Source of the DNA: Acanthamoeba sp. SK_2022b | Lineage: Eukaryota; Discosea; Longamoebia; Acanthamoebidae | DNA length: 64,000 nt | NCBI GenBank assembly: GCA_027943245.1 | Contig: JANDJZ010000147.1 | Coordinates: 42,134-106,133, forward strand | Reading direction: 5' to 3' | Made by a program: the position numbers and the translations under genes | Shown: one piece after another, positions 47,084 through 57,564 of the stretch | Position numbering within the stretch: the first letter of the stretch is position 1 | How the letters are laid out: every line of letters starts with the position of its first letter | The notes under the pieces: model-generated | What the model saw: the letters and a program-made list of their open reading frames with translations, nothing else | What the model was told of the DNA's origin: nothing | Database searches by the model: none

Positions 47084-47590
47084 AAGGAAAAACAAGAAAA
47101 CTATAAGGAAATAATAAGGTTGCAGTGGAACTTCGAGAATGCAAAAAAGTAAGGGTTAGTAGTGCGGGCGGAGGTGGGGATCGATCCGGCGACCACCCCC
47201 TGGCGGCCGGACGGATCGCCAGCTCGACTGGCCGTACTAACGCTTACTGGAACTCGTCCGCACCCAGGGATGACCCCTTAAGAGCCACACAACTCGTGCC
47301 ATTTGGTCTGTTATCGTGATCAGACCTAGTCAAAGGAAGCAGAATCCACAGAAAGAAGCAAAGCAGCTGGCGCCCCTGGTTGGACTTGCATGTGTGACGG
47401 TCACACAACCAAACGCGTTGAGAGAGGAGCTTCTACTGCTGACGTGGTCCTGTTGTTGCAGAGGCGTCTGGCTCCCAAAGCAGAACCTGGGCTCTTGCTT
47501 AACGATGCTCCTCCCCGCTGGGCTCCTTTCCCCGTATAATCACCGTTTGGGCACTGCAACCTTATTATTACCTTATAGTTTTCTTGTTTT
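47084..47590. repeat. Foldback element with about 42-bp inverted repeats
   Basis: GGAAAAACAAGAAAACTATA at about 47088 (continuing AGGAAATAATAAGGTTGCAG) is the reverse complement, with one difference, of the sequence at about 47551-47590. The interior includes a second, smaller pairing: GTTAGTA (about 47154) with TACTAAC (about 47236) around a GC-rich block. No coding potential is seen. Boundaries and target duplications were not established. Confidence 0.6.
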
Positions 47591-47833
47591 TCCACTGCAA
47601 CCTTGTTGTAAGATGGCGCACTGGCCACGATCAAAGCCCACATGGATCTCTACATCTGGTTCATGTGGCTTTCTCATGTGGCTCTTGGCCGCTCCACAGA
47701 CCGGGGCGCCTTCGTCCAAGCTCTTCCTCTGTAAGGATGTTGCAAGGTTGAGGGCGGTTGCTACCTTTGCCATCTCCTTTTTTTTGTTTCATTCCTTGCA
47801 TTGCATTGCAACAATCCCAACAGCAATCACAAA

Positions 47834-49028
47834 CCATACTCCAGAAGGCCAAAGCTATAGCAAGCTTCTTCAGGCAATCTCCTGTTGCAGCTCTGGAGCT
47901 AAGCAAGCAACTGGCTATCTCCAAGGAGAGTACTAAGAAGCTGAAGATTGATAATAAGACCAGGTGGAGCTCCTGCTGCAGTGCATGGGCTATGCAGAGA
48001 AGCCAAGGAGCAGGTATAAGTGGAGCAGCAGCATGACAGTTTGCTGCTCCATCAGTAGTCACACAAACAGAGGGAGTAGGAATGTGCCAACTTGATGCTG
48101 CCTTCTTCACTTGTTTGGCAATGTAGTCTGCTGACTCAGGCTCCTTCACTGCCACAACAGAGAGAAGAAAGGTCTCCAGCTCCCATGCAGGAGTGATACC
48201 ATGCACTACAGCTAGTGAGTAAAGTAGGGGTAAAGCAAGAGGAGTAAAGGGCATACCCATGATTGCAAGGAAGACCACATTTGCCAGGCTGGTCCAACTG
48301 TCAAGACATAAACCAAAGAAGGGTATACCATTGATCTTCTTCTGCATAGCCTCCTTGAGCTCAGCTTCACGCTCACCAAGAAGATGGGCACACAGAGTAC
48401 GCTGGCTTGGTACTGCATATTGAGGGTGGAGATATGCAACAAAGGCACAAAATGCTGCACTGTCAACAAGAGACAAAGGAACACCACTTGATATTATAAA
48501 CTGGCTAAGCTGGCGGTGCGCCCTCTTCCTCAGAGAAGGAGCCTTGGCCTGTGAGTAAAGTATAAGAATCATTCCTCCAGCTGGACAATGTGTGAGAGTG
48601 TACCTTGATCAGGATGTTCAGCATTTATATGGAGGCGCAGGGTGCTGGTTGATGTTTTGTGGCTGAACTCTTTACCACACTTCTTGCAGCAGTTTGAATG
48701 CTCCCCTTCAATAAAGTGGCTCCAAACATCACTCTTCCTCTTCTTGCTCCTGCATCACAGTTATGCTCAGCTACACCTCCCAGCTACACATCTTTATGTT
48801 GATGTTTCGATTCCCTTGAGATGATTGAAACCACTTCATCTTCAGGAGCAATTAGCTGCCTAGACACTTCAACCCTAGACCAGCATGTGCGCCTGCGCTG
48901 AGGAAGGCTTGGAGCTGGTGAGTGTTTGTCTCTCTCCATCCTTGCAGTGCCACTCGTGCAGAGAGTCACACTCAATGTGCACAGTTGCTGCACAATTGTT
49001 CACATTTTTGACATTCCAGCCTTTTTGC
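47834..49028 (-). mobile_element. Rearranged hAT relic, N-terminal half
   Basis: From 47982 to 49028 the minus strand matches the 5' half of the intact hAT element (53235-54281), including both small N-terminal exons and the DSWTS and DGAANC regions. From 47834 to 47980 the plus strand matches 54327-54476, so the next 150 bp is inverted relative to the rest. Relative to the intact copy a G is inserted at the start of the third exon, and several residues differ by CG to TG or CA changes (Arg to Cys, His or Gln). Not functional. Confidence 0.85.
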
Positions 49029-49029
49029 A

Positions 49030-49530
49030 CAGTGTTAGTTTGATCATGTGAAGGATTAACATCAAGAGGACTTGGTTCATGAAAGTACAGTGTTTATTAA
49101 TTATGATCAGACAAATTAGAACAAAATGTACCTTCCATGTGCCTGGCCAGTGTGCAAGCCTGCTCAACTTGGTGGCATGTCCCTTCAACACTTCCTGCAC
49201 CAACACGCATGATTGAGACACAAGTCCAGTCTGAGCACCAAACTCTGACTCTCCAAGCAAATGAATGGCACCAAGCTATTGACAACAGCTGCCCCAGGGG
49301 ATGCTCATAAGCTGTATCTTTGGTTCTGGAGGCCATTGCTTGTTGTTGCCTCTTCTTGTAATTGTATGTTGTAAACTCCACAGTGTACCTGGAGTAAACA
49401 CGCACACAACCAAGACACAAGCCCAGTCTGAGCACCATACATTCAGACACAGGCACAGCAGGCACAGCATGTAGAGGTACACAAGGCTAAAATTTACAAG
49501 GGTGGAAGGTGCTCATAAGCCATATCTTTT
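49030..49530 (-). repeat. Two-module dispersed repeat, CpG-decayed copy
   Basis: Colinear minus-strand copy of the repeat at 40757-41210. It carries both modules (AAAGATACAGCTTATGAGCA and AAAGATATGGCTTATGAGCA), GTGCTCAGACTGGACTTGTG, the shared ACCAAGTTGAGCAGGCTTGC and the AATAAA end. CG positions of the other copy are mostly TG or CA here. It lies between the two halves of the hAT relic. Confidence 0.7.
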
Positions 49531-49593
49531 GATCACAGATCTTGGCCTGCCCCCCCCCCCCAGCAGTCACAATGTGCAAAACCAGAATAACAA

Positions 49594-50507
49594 TTAGCAA
49601 AAATGATTTATAAATGAATAATTAAATAAAAATAATATCATCAATTGGGCCACATATGAAGAGGTTTCCATGCAGCTTGGCCAGCTTCTCTGAGAATGTT
49701 GCAAGGGCGATGCCAGTTGCCACGCCAGCTTGGCGTTCAGGGAGTGGCACAGCAAACGATGGCAAACCCAAACAAAACCAAGGTGCATGGCGCACCTTTG
49801 GGGAATCTGCTCTTGATGTGCAGGTTGTTGTAGTTCTGGCTCACGATGAAGTGCACCTTCCCCATCTGTTCCTCCTTGGTCTGTCCAGAAGTCCAACTCA
49901 GTCAAACAAAAATTATTGAATAAATATAAATAAATAAAATGAACCAATGCTGTAAAACGGTACCAGCATGCAGTGGGTTGGGGTGGGCTCAATGGTGGTC
50001 AGCTCCACAATGGCCCTCTTGGGCGCGCCACAGGAGCAAAGGAAGGTGGTGGGCGTGGGGAGAGTGGGAAGAAAGAGGAGGGGAAAGCACAGCAGAAAAC
50101 ACATGGAACCTAGAAGCCCAGCTCGATCCTGACCACCAGGTGGTGGTCAGGCGTCGATTGGGGCAGCCCACATACAAGGGGAACCACCCACAGTCCTGCC
50201 TCCCACAGCAGAAGCAGGTAACCACTTTCAGTGCTGACACCTTTAGGTTGCACTTTTGTCTGTACTTTGCCCTCCCTCTCACCCTCTCTCTTGCCACTTC
50301 CACACTGCCTGGAACGCTTTGCCTATCTGTGAACGTTTGAACACAAGAGATGAGCAGCAATTCAAAGATGGAAGTAGCAACAGAGTGTACCTTCTGGCAC
50401 ACTGCCCACATGGTCGCCCTCCACCAATGCCTCTTCACTTCGGCATCTTGCTGGCATTGTCTCTCAGCCTTTTTGTTCAGTATCCTAGCAAATTCATTCT
50501 TGACTTG
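49594..50507 (-). other. CpG-poor DNA with possible decayed exons
   Basis: Minus-strand stretches such as APKRAIVELTTIEPTPTHCM and, after a GT-AG-like gap, TKEEQMGKVHFIVSQNYNNL look like two exons of a spliced gene. The frame does not continue and I recognise no family. Probably a gene fragment captured between hAT pieces. Confidence 0.35.
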
Positions 50508-51635
50508 TCAGGTGTACCACCACGTCATTGCAGCCCTCAGCCCTAGCCATAGGAAGAGGAAATTGATGACAGCTGGGGCCAGGGAGGGCACCAACACTAT
50601 CACCAGGACTTGGAGCGCCAGAGCCAGAGCAAAGGCAGTCATGAGAAACAGGATCAAGTGCACAATCCAACACACACCCAAGAGCACATTCTTGACCAAA
50701 GCTACAGTCGCCTGAATGACCTCACTCACACACCACTTGGCTGATGTAATTTCATGTTTCAAGGGTGAGAGTGTTGATGGTTCTGGCATTGCTGTAGCGG
50801 AGGCCAGTTGCATTAAACTCAAGGTCAAGCCTAACATGGAAGGTGCTGACATCGTTGTGGTTGTGGTGGAGTTGGCTGAAGTAGACGAGGTTGAAGGCCT
50901 TGCAGTCTGCATGGGGCCAAACCTGAAGGGTGAGGTCGAGTTGGCTGAAGTAGATGAGGTTGAAGGCCTTGCGGTCTGCGTGGGGCTGAACCTGAAGGGC
51001 AAGGAAGGCACAAACGCTGCTGAGGTTGAGTTGACTGAAGTTGAAGGGGTTGAAGATGATGAGTTTGTATGGTTGAAAGAGGAAATGAGAGTGTTTGGAC
51101 AGGAAGTCATTGATGTCAATGGGAACGCCACTGGAGGGCAAGCAGTCGAGTTGTTGATAGCATTCAATGGAATGGAAGGAGCTGCCTGCCTTGAGAGGGT
51201 CATGTTCAAAGAGAAAGAGGAGGTCATGTTTGTTCTGGCCTCTGCCCTCAAAACATCCACCTCAGCCATGCTGTTAGGGCGACCTTCGACAGTTGAGCAG
51301 TTTGTTCCAGCAACCTTGTTAGGCATGGGGCCTGGCTTGGAAGTGGAGCTGGAGGTGTTCTCCATTGTAGCTGGGCTCTCTGCGGGTGAAGGGTCCAATG
51401 CTGCAGGCCAGGGGTACACCACCTGATGCAGGAGGAAGCTTGAGAGGCCCATGAGAACAGTGGCAGTTGTAATGACCACCTTGGGGTAGGTTGGCTGAGG
51501 CTGGTTGACATTGGCAATGATGTTACCATTGGTGGGGAGAGTTGGGGGAACTGAAGTCATGGCCATGTTGGGGCACACCAGGGACAGGACCAACACAAGC
51601 ATGAGAGCCAGCATAGGGTTGCTGGAGCGGGCCAT
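50508..51635 (-). CDS. Ser/Thr-rich membrane protein candidate inside transposon cluster
   Basis: An uninterrupted frame of 375 codons from the ATG at 51635, extendable upstream to 51725. It begins with a signal-peptide-like MARSSNPMLALMLVLVLSLV and a second hydrophobic segment. A mucin-like Ser/Thr/Pro region follows with several N-glycosylation sequons and an internal repeat (ARPSTSSTSANST twice, each after a PFRF block). It ends with hydrophobic helices (VALVKNVLLGVCWIVHLILF and more). The region is CpG-poor like the surrounding elements. It may be a transposon passenger, a captured gene or a chance frame; a shorter antisense ORF (50716-51426) also exists. No homology is recognised. Confidence 0.4.
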   Translation of the reverse strand: MARSSNPMLALMLVLVLSLVCPNMAMTSVPPTLPTNGNIIANVNQPQPTYPKVVITTATVLMGLSSFLLHQVVYPWPAALDPSPAESPATMENTSSSTSKPGPMPNKVAGTNCSTVEGRPNSMAEVDVLRAEARTNMTSSFSLNMTLSRQAAPSIPLNAINNSTACPPVAFPLTSMTSCPNTLISSFNHTNSSSSTPSTSVNSTSAAFVPSLPFRFSPTQTARPSTSSTSANSTSPFRFGPMQTARPSTSSTSANSTTTTTMSAPSMLGLTLSLMQLASATAMPEPSTLSPLKHEITSAKWCVSEVIQATVALVKNVLLGVCWIVHLILFLMTAFALALALQVLVIVLVPSLAPAVINFLFLWLGLRAAMTWWYT

Positions 51636-51994
51636 GTTTGTAGTAGATGTTGCTGGTTGAGTTGCTTGTAGGTTTGTACGTTGTGTGGAAGGGAGAAGTA
51701 AAGAACAGACTTGAGCTTGCACCAAGAACCTCTTTTTCCTTCAACCCCGCTAACCAATTAGGCCTTGCAAGCCAAACTCTGGAGGACGCAGATCTCTGAT
51801 TAGGCACTGGATTGGAACAGAATTTCACAGATATTTCCCATCATTGATATGCAATCCAAATCTGGCCTAGGAATTTTGCTAACATGCTTGGTGATTGGTA
51901 GTGTGCAGTTCTGGTGAGGTCAGATCTGGGCGGGATGATGATTGTGCGCCATCTTAGGATGGCTGCTTCTTCCATGATCATTTCCTTGTATTCT

Positions 51995-53164
51995 TTTTTC
52001 TAGCATGATGAGCATTGCAAGCCAGGAACATCAGCTGGGAGACAGAGTTGCCAGCCAGAGAGCTGCAACACTTACTGACCAGCCAGCCTCCTTTAGAGAA
52101 CACACGTTCACAGGGAACAGAGGAGGCAGTGATGCACATAGGAAGAGGAAAAGGAGCAGTAGGGAATAGAGATGCTGACCTGTTGACCAGAGCTTCCCCA
52201 AAGAGCAGGATTGCTTCCTCTCTTTCCTTCTGACTCATCTGAGAGTGAGCAGGAGAGGGAGGGGCTACAGCAGTACCAAGCTGAGGCTCTAGCTCCTTGT
52301 AGGCAAGATCACAAGCTTTCTGAGCCAGGGCATCCCCTCCAGAAAGGAAGGCAAAGTCCTTCATGTGTGGATCCAGGTAAACTGCCAAGAGGAGGTAGTT
52401 GGGGATGTTGCTTATAATGGTACCCCAACGGTCAGAGAGATCTGTCCTCAGAGCTTCCTTGAAGGTAGAGGTGAGGGGAGTATCATCCTCTGAAGGTGCA
52501 AGCTTAGTGAAGAGGATGGTAACAACCATTGGCATCACCTGGCTAATAGTGGGTGCAGACTGGGAAGAGATAACCTTGGTAGCCCAGCATAGAGGGAGGA
52601 GGACTGTAATGATATCTGCCACCACTACCCACTCATAGTTGGTGAGAGCAGGAGGAAGCACTTTCCTGGGAGTCCTCTTCTGGCGCAGCTCTTGTAGGGC
52701 AGAAGTGACAGCAGCTCTGGACTTTTGTAGGCAGAGTAAATTCCCATGTTCCAGTTTTTTTTGGTCACTCACTCAGCAATTTATGTCAAATCATCAAACT
52801 TGACAGGCCTGTATCTCTGGTACTTTTGATCGTGGAGATCTGTGGGTTGGTGCGTCTTGCTCCTTTGTCTTTGCCTCTATGAACTCTCACCCATTTCCAG
52901 TGTAACCAATGCACAAACTTGAAATTGGCGTGCAAGCAAAATTTTGGCAAAGAGGAAGCAAGATCATTCGTATTTTATACTTTAATTGGACTGAAAATCA
53001 TGGCGATCAACCCTGCCAGGTCTTCCCCTTCAGACCTATAGAGCTGCGCCCCCATTAATAAAAAAAAATTCTTTGACTTGGCGGTTAGCCACGGCTAGCC
53101 GTGGTTTTTTCCCGCGGCTTAACCGCGACTTAGCCACAAGCCGCGGCTTTACTACCCGGCGTTA
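51995..53164. mobile_element. Rearranged hAT relic, C-terminal half plus 3' end
   Basis: 51995-52727 matches the 3' half of the transposase (54491-55361) on the minus strand, with an internal deletion of about 150 bp before the VPCERVFSKGGWLVSK region. 52733-53164 matches the element's 3' non-coding end on the plus strand, through the terminal CTACCCGGCGTTA. The coding half has therefore been inverted against its own 3' end. Many CG sites of the intact copy are TG or CA. This terminus received the insertion of the intact element. Confidence 0.85.
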
Positions 53165-53167
53165 GAT
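53160..53167. repeat. 8-bp target-site duplication, left
   Basis: CGTTAGAT directly before the 5' terminal inverted repeat. The identical octamer follows the 3' end at 55803-55810. Eight base pairs is the hAT standard. Confidence 0.9.
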
Positions 53168-55802
53168 TAACGCTGGGCGCGGCAGCCATGGTTAAAAGTC
53201 ACACGAGCCGCGGCTTGCGTGGTTAAGCCGTGGTTAGCCGCAAAAAGGCTGGAATGTCAAAAATGTGAACGATTGTGCAGCAACTGTGCACGTTGAGTGT
53301 GTCTCTCTGCGCGAGTGGCACTGCAAGGATGGAGAGAGACGAACGCTCACCAGCTCCAAGCCTTCCTCAGCGCAGGCGCACACGCCGGTCTAGGGTTGAA
53401 GTGTCTAGGCAGCTAATTGCTCCTGAAGATGAAGTGGTTTCAATCATCTCAAGGTAATCTAAACATCAACATAAAGAATGTATTGGTGCAGCTGAGCATA
53501 ACTGTGATGCAGGAGCAAGAAGAGGAAGAGTGATGTTTGGAGCCACTTTATTGAAGGGGAGCATTCAAACCGCTGCAAGAAGTGTGGTAAAGAGTTCAGC
53601 CACAAAACATCAACCAGCACCCTGCGCCTCCATATAAATGCTGAACATCCTGATCAAGGTACACTCTCACACATTGTCCAGCTGGAGGAATGATTCTTAT
53701 ACTTTACTCACAGGCCAAGGCTCCTTCTCTGAGGAAGAGGCGCACCGCCAGCTTAGCCAGTTTATAATATCAAGTGGTGTTCCTTTGTCTCTTGTTGACA
53801 GTGCAGCATTTCGTGCCTTTGTTGCATATCTCCACCCTCAATATGCAGTACCAAGCCGGCGTACTCTGTGTGCCCGTCTTCTTGGTGAGCGTGAAGCTGA
53901 GCTCAAGGAGGCTATGCAGAAGAAGATCAATGGTATACCCTTCTTTGGTTTATGTCTTGACAGTTGGACCAGCCTGGCAAATGTGGTCTTCCTTGCAATC
54001 ATGGGTATGCCCTTTACTCCTCTTGCTTTACCCCTACTTTACTCACTAGCTGTAGTGCATGGTATCACTCCTGCATGGGAGCTGGAGACCTTTCTTCTCT
54101 CTGTTGTGGCAGTGAAGGAGCCTGAGTCAGCAGACTACATTGCCAAACAAGTGAAGAAGGCAGCATCAAGTTGGCACATTCCTACTCCCTCTGTGGTTTG
54201 TGTGACTACTGATGGAGCAGCAAACTGTCGTGCTGCTGCTCCACTTATACCTGCTCCTTGGCTTCTCTGCATAGCCCATGCACTGAATCGCTCTGTACAT
54301 CTGAGCTTACAGCATGAGTCTCTTGTTCCCATACTCCAGAAGGCCAAAGCTATAGCAAGCTTCTTCAGGCGATCTCCTGTTGCAGCTCTGGAGCTCAGCA
54401 AGCAACTGGCTATCTCCAAGGAGAGTACTAAGAAGCTGAAGATTGATAATAAGACCAGGTGGAGCTCCTGCTGCAAGATGCTGATCCGCCTACAAAAGTC
54501 CAGAGCTGCTGTCACTTCTGCCCTACAAGAGCTGCGCCAGAAGAGGACTACCAGGAAAGTGCCTCCTCCTGCTCTCACCAACTATGAGTGGGTAGTGGTG
54601 GCAGATATCATTACAGTCCTCCTCCCTCTACGCCGGGCTACCAAGGTTATCTCTTCCCAGTCTGCACCCACTATTAGCCAGGTGATGCCAATGGTTGTTA
54701 CCATCCTCTTCACTAAGCTTGCACCTTCAGAGGATGATACTCCCCTCACCTCTACCTTCAAGGAAGCTCTGAGGACAGATCTCTCTGACCATTGGGGTAC
54801 CATTATAAGCAACATCCCCAACCACCTCCTCTTGGCAGTTTACCTGGATCCATGCATGAAGGACTTTGCCTTCCTTCCTGGAGGGGATGCCCTGGCTCAG
54901 AAAGCTCGTGATCTTGCCTACAAGGAGCTAGAGCCTCAGCTTGGTACTGCTGTAGCCCCTCCCTCTCCTGCTCGCTCTCAGATGAGTCAGAAGGAAAGAG
55001 AGGAAGCAATCCTGCTCTTTGGGGAAGCTCTGGTCAACAGGTCAGCATCTCTATTCCCTACTGCTCCTGAGTCTACCACAGCAGCAATGCTACGCCTCAA
55101 GCAAGAGATCTGCCACTACCACAATACTGCCCCTCTTGATCTACGCACCAAGATCCCTGCCCTGGACTGGTGGAAGACTCATACAGTCCTCTATCCTCAT
55201 CTCTCCAAGCTGGCCAAGCAGTATCTGTGCATCACTGCCTCCTCTGTTCCCTGTGAACGTGTGTTCTCTAAAGGAGGCTGGCTGGTCAGTAAGCGTCGCA
55301 GCTCTCTGGCTGGCAACTCTGTCTCCCAGCTGATGTTCCTGGCTTGCAATGCTCATCATGCACCCCAGTAAATTCCCATGTTCCAGTTTTTTTTGGTCCC
55401 TCGCTCGGCAATTTATGCCAACTCATCAAACTTGACAGGCCTGTATCTCTGGTACTTTTGATCGTGGAGATCTGTGGGTTGGTGCGTCTTGCTCAGCTCC
55501 TTTGTCTTCGCCTCTATGAACTCTCACCCATTTCCAGTGTAACCAATGCACAAACTTGAAATTGGCGGGCAAGCAAAATTTTGGCAAAGAGGAAGCATGA
55601 TCATTCGTATTTTATACTTTAATTGGACTGAAAATCATGGCGATCAACCCTGCCAGGTCTTCCCCTTCAGACCTATAGAGCTGCGCCCCCCATTAATAAA
55701 AAAAAATTCAATGACTTGGCGGTTAGCCACGGCTAGCCGTGGTTTTTTCCCGTGGCTTAACCGCGACTTAGCCACAAGCCGCGGCTTTACTACCCAGCGT
55801 TA
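53168..55802 (+). mobile_element. Apparently intact hAT DNA transposon
   Basis: 2,635 bp with perfect 10-bp terminal inverted repeats (TAACGCTGGG at the left, CCCAGCGTTA at the right) and flanking 8-bp duplications CGTTAGAT. Both subterminal regions (about 90 bp each) are packed with inverted copies of an AGCCGCGGCTT-like motif, typical of transposase-binding arrays. The element encodes one spliced transposase gene. It sits in the 3' terminus of an older copy, so insertion order is clear. The terminal regions are CpG-rich although the body is CpG-poor. Confidence 0.9.
53329..55371 (+). CDS. hAT transposase with BED zinc finger
   Basis: Three exons (53329-53453, 53513-53658, 53714-55371) give about 642 residues in frame. 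Exon 1 starts MERDERSPAPSLPQRRRTRR. Exon 2 is a BED finger: DVWSHFIEG, CKKCGKEF, LRLHINAEH. Exon 3 carries the RNase H-like core with the first Asp in FFGLCLDSWTS, the second in CVTTDGAANC, and the catalytic Glu in SVPCERVFSKGGWLVSKRRS. The last lies inside the C-terminal hAT dimerisation region (CITAS to LMFLACN). All expected catalytic residues are present, so activity is plausible. The enzyme cuts and pastes its element and any internally deleted relatives. Confidence 0.9.
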
Positions 55803-55810
55803 CGTTAGAT
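55803..55810. repeat. 8-bp target-site duplication, right
   Basis: CGTTAGAT directly after the 3' terminal repeat, identical to 53160-53167. Confidence 0.9.
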
Positions 55811-55885
55811 CGAACCGCCTCTTTCTTTTTGGTTCGGAAATGTTGCTTTTCGAGGAATGTTTAAACTTATCCGTTTTTGCTGGAA

Positions 55886-57388
55886 GATGATGAAAGCAGA
55901 GGGAGAAGGCCTACGGGCAGCGTTCTTCGTGCGGGAGGGCAATCCATGCTTGGTATCTACCGAGCTACAACGAAATCCGGCCATGCCGGCGGGGCGCACA
56001 GGCGAGGTGCAGGCCACGCTGGCTGTGCTCATCAACGGCACCACGCCATGCGACTGCATCTTCATCTCTCAAGCTGCTGTCGACGCCCACCACGTACCAC
56101 AACCACCCACCACCTCGCCTGCCTCTCTTCTCATGTTCGTGGTGCATTGCTGACCGGCCGAGCGTGGGGCTGGCCGGGGGGGCAGCTGCCCACGGCGGCG
56201 GGGTGGTATGTGGAGGTGCCCGACCAAGACGTGGCCTTCTCCGTGCGCTTTGCCGTCCTCGCTCCTCCCCACCGCTACCCGCTCATCGCCCATGTCTTGG
56301 TCGATGGCCACAAGGCCGAAGGCTGTACGCCTCCTCTTGTTCGCGCGATAAACTACGAAAGCATAAAATGCCTGTATTCATAGGGTCGAGAAAAACGAGC
56401 GACGAGGAGGTGGTCAGCGGGGTGAAAGTCGGGACCGACGAAGCGGGGAGGAAGCTCCTGCAACCGCTCACGTTTCGGAAGACGGCCTTCCGCGAGTCCG
56501 ACCGCGACGGCGACCGAGGCGAAGACGACGACGACCGGGACCGAGCGGGCGAGGCCGACGCCAGCAAGCAGACGGCCGGCACCATCGCGCTGGAGGTCTG
56601 CCACGCTCGCACCAGGCCGCACGCTGCGCCACGCCCGGTCGTGTCCTCTCCCTCTTCCGCGTGCACGGGGTTCACGCAGCGCAGCGTCGTGCCGGACAAG
56701 AAGGCCTCGTTCGGCATCGAGCGCTCCGTAGCCGTCGGCGCGACCGTCGTCGGCCCCAAGTTCACTCCGTCGCGCTACGAGACCGGAGACCTGATCGACA
56801 GGCTCGAGGTGCGCTACCGCACGGCCAAGTTCTTTGACACGCTCCAGTGTCGCATCGACCCTCATCATCATCAGCGAGGGAGGCGTGAAGCACACAACAC
56901 ACAAGGGACAAAGAGAAGGAGCGAGGGTTCCACGGTGACGGCTGTCATCGATCTGCTGGAGGAGGACGATGGTGGTGGTGACGAGAAGGCGAAGAAGCGG
57001 ATCAAGCGCGAGCCATCACGACCGCGACCGCGACCAGAAGCAGCCGCGAGTGCATCGCTACAGAACGAGAGCTCAGTCGACAGCTTCCTGTGCCTCCTCG
57101 CCGAGTATAGTCTCTCTCCCCTCTTTTCTCTGTCATGAGGTCTCACATGGTTCGTCACATACAAGGAAGGAGGAGATGGAGATGACGGTGCTCAAGCCGC
57201 TGGTCGTGGAGCTGGCCAAGCAAGAGCTGACCACGGTGGGCCAGCTGCGTGAGCTGACGCGAGAGCGGTGGCGCGAGGTGATGCGCGGCGCAGGCCTGCC
57301 GGCCTCGCTCGCGCGGTCGGCCAGTCAGCTGAGCGCGCTTCCTTCTTCGGGCTCGGCTGCCCCGGTGTGCCTCATCATCGACGACTGA
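55886..57388 (+). CDS. DUF7918-like protein (F4)
   Basis: Five exons, same plan as the gene at 44863. It begins MMKAEGEGLRAAFFVREGN and contains LAVLINGTTPCDCIFISQ, WYVEVPDQDVAFSVRFAV, SGVKVGTDEAGRKLLQPLTF, GTIALEVCHARTR, DRLEVRYRTAKFFDTLQ, an acidic exon with KAKKRIKREPS and NESSVDSFLCLLAE, and the tail LKPLVVELAKQELTTVGQLR ending CLIIDD (stop 57386-57388). It differs from F3 by a few substitutions and small in-frame indels in the Asp/Arg-rich loop. Its first ATG is only about 75 bp from the hAT insertion, so the transposon now forms its upstream region. Confidence 0.72.
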
Positions 57389-57564
57389 CCTAGTAAGTCA
57401 GGCGCAGATTGTGATGGCTTACTGGCCGGAAACGTGAGGCACAGGCTTCACGTGAACGATGAGATAGGAGTGTGAAGTTTACGACCTTGCAACAAAATAC
57501 CAACCAAGATTGCTTTCGGGCTCACAACCAAACCGCCGAGTGGCGCAACACTCACGTCATGTCA
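57389..57564. other. Spacer after F4
   Basis: Downstream of F4, leading to a degenerate copy of its last exon. No other feature. Confidence 0.4.

Noticed and set aside
47154..47242. Possible tRNA-like cloverleaf
   Set aside because: The seven-base outer stem pairs, but D, anticodon and T arms do not fit; treated as part of the foldback element.
50716..51426. 236-codon plus-strand ORF
   Set aside because: It is antisense to a longer frame with signal peptide and membrane helices; its Val/Glu repeats are the mirror of Ser/Thr repeats. Neither is proven.
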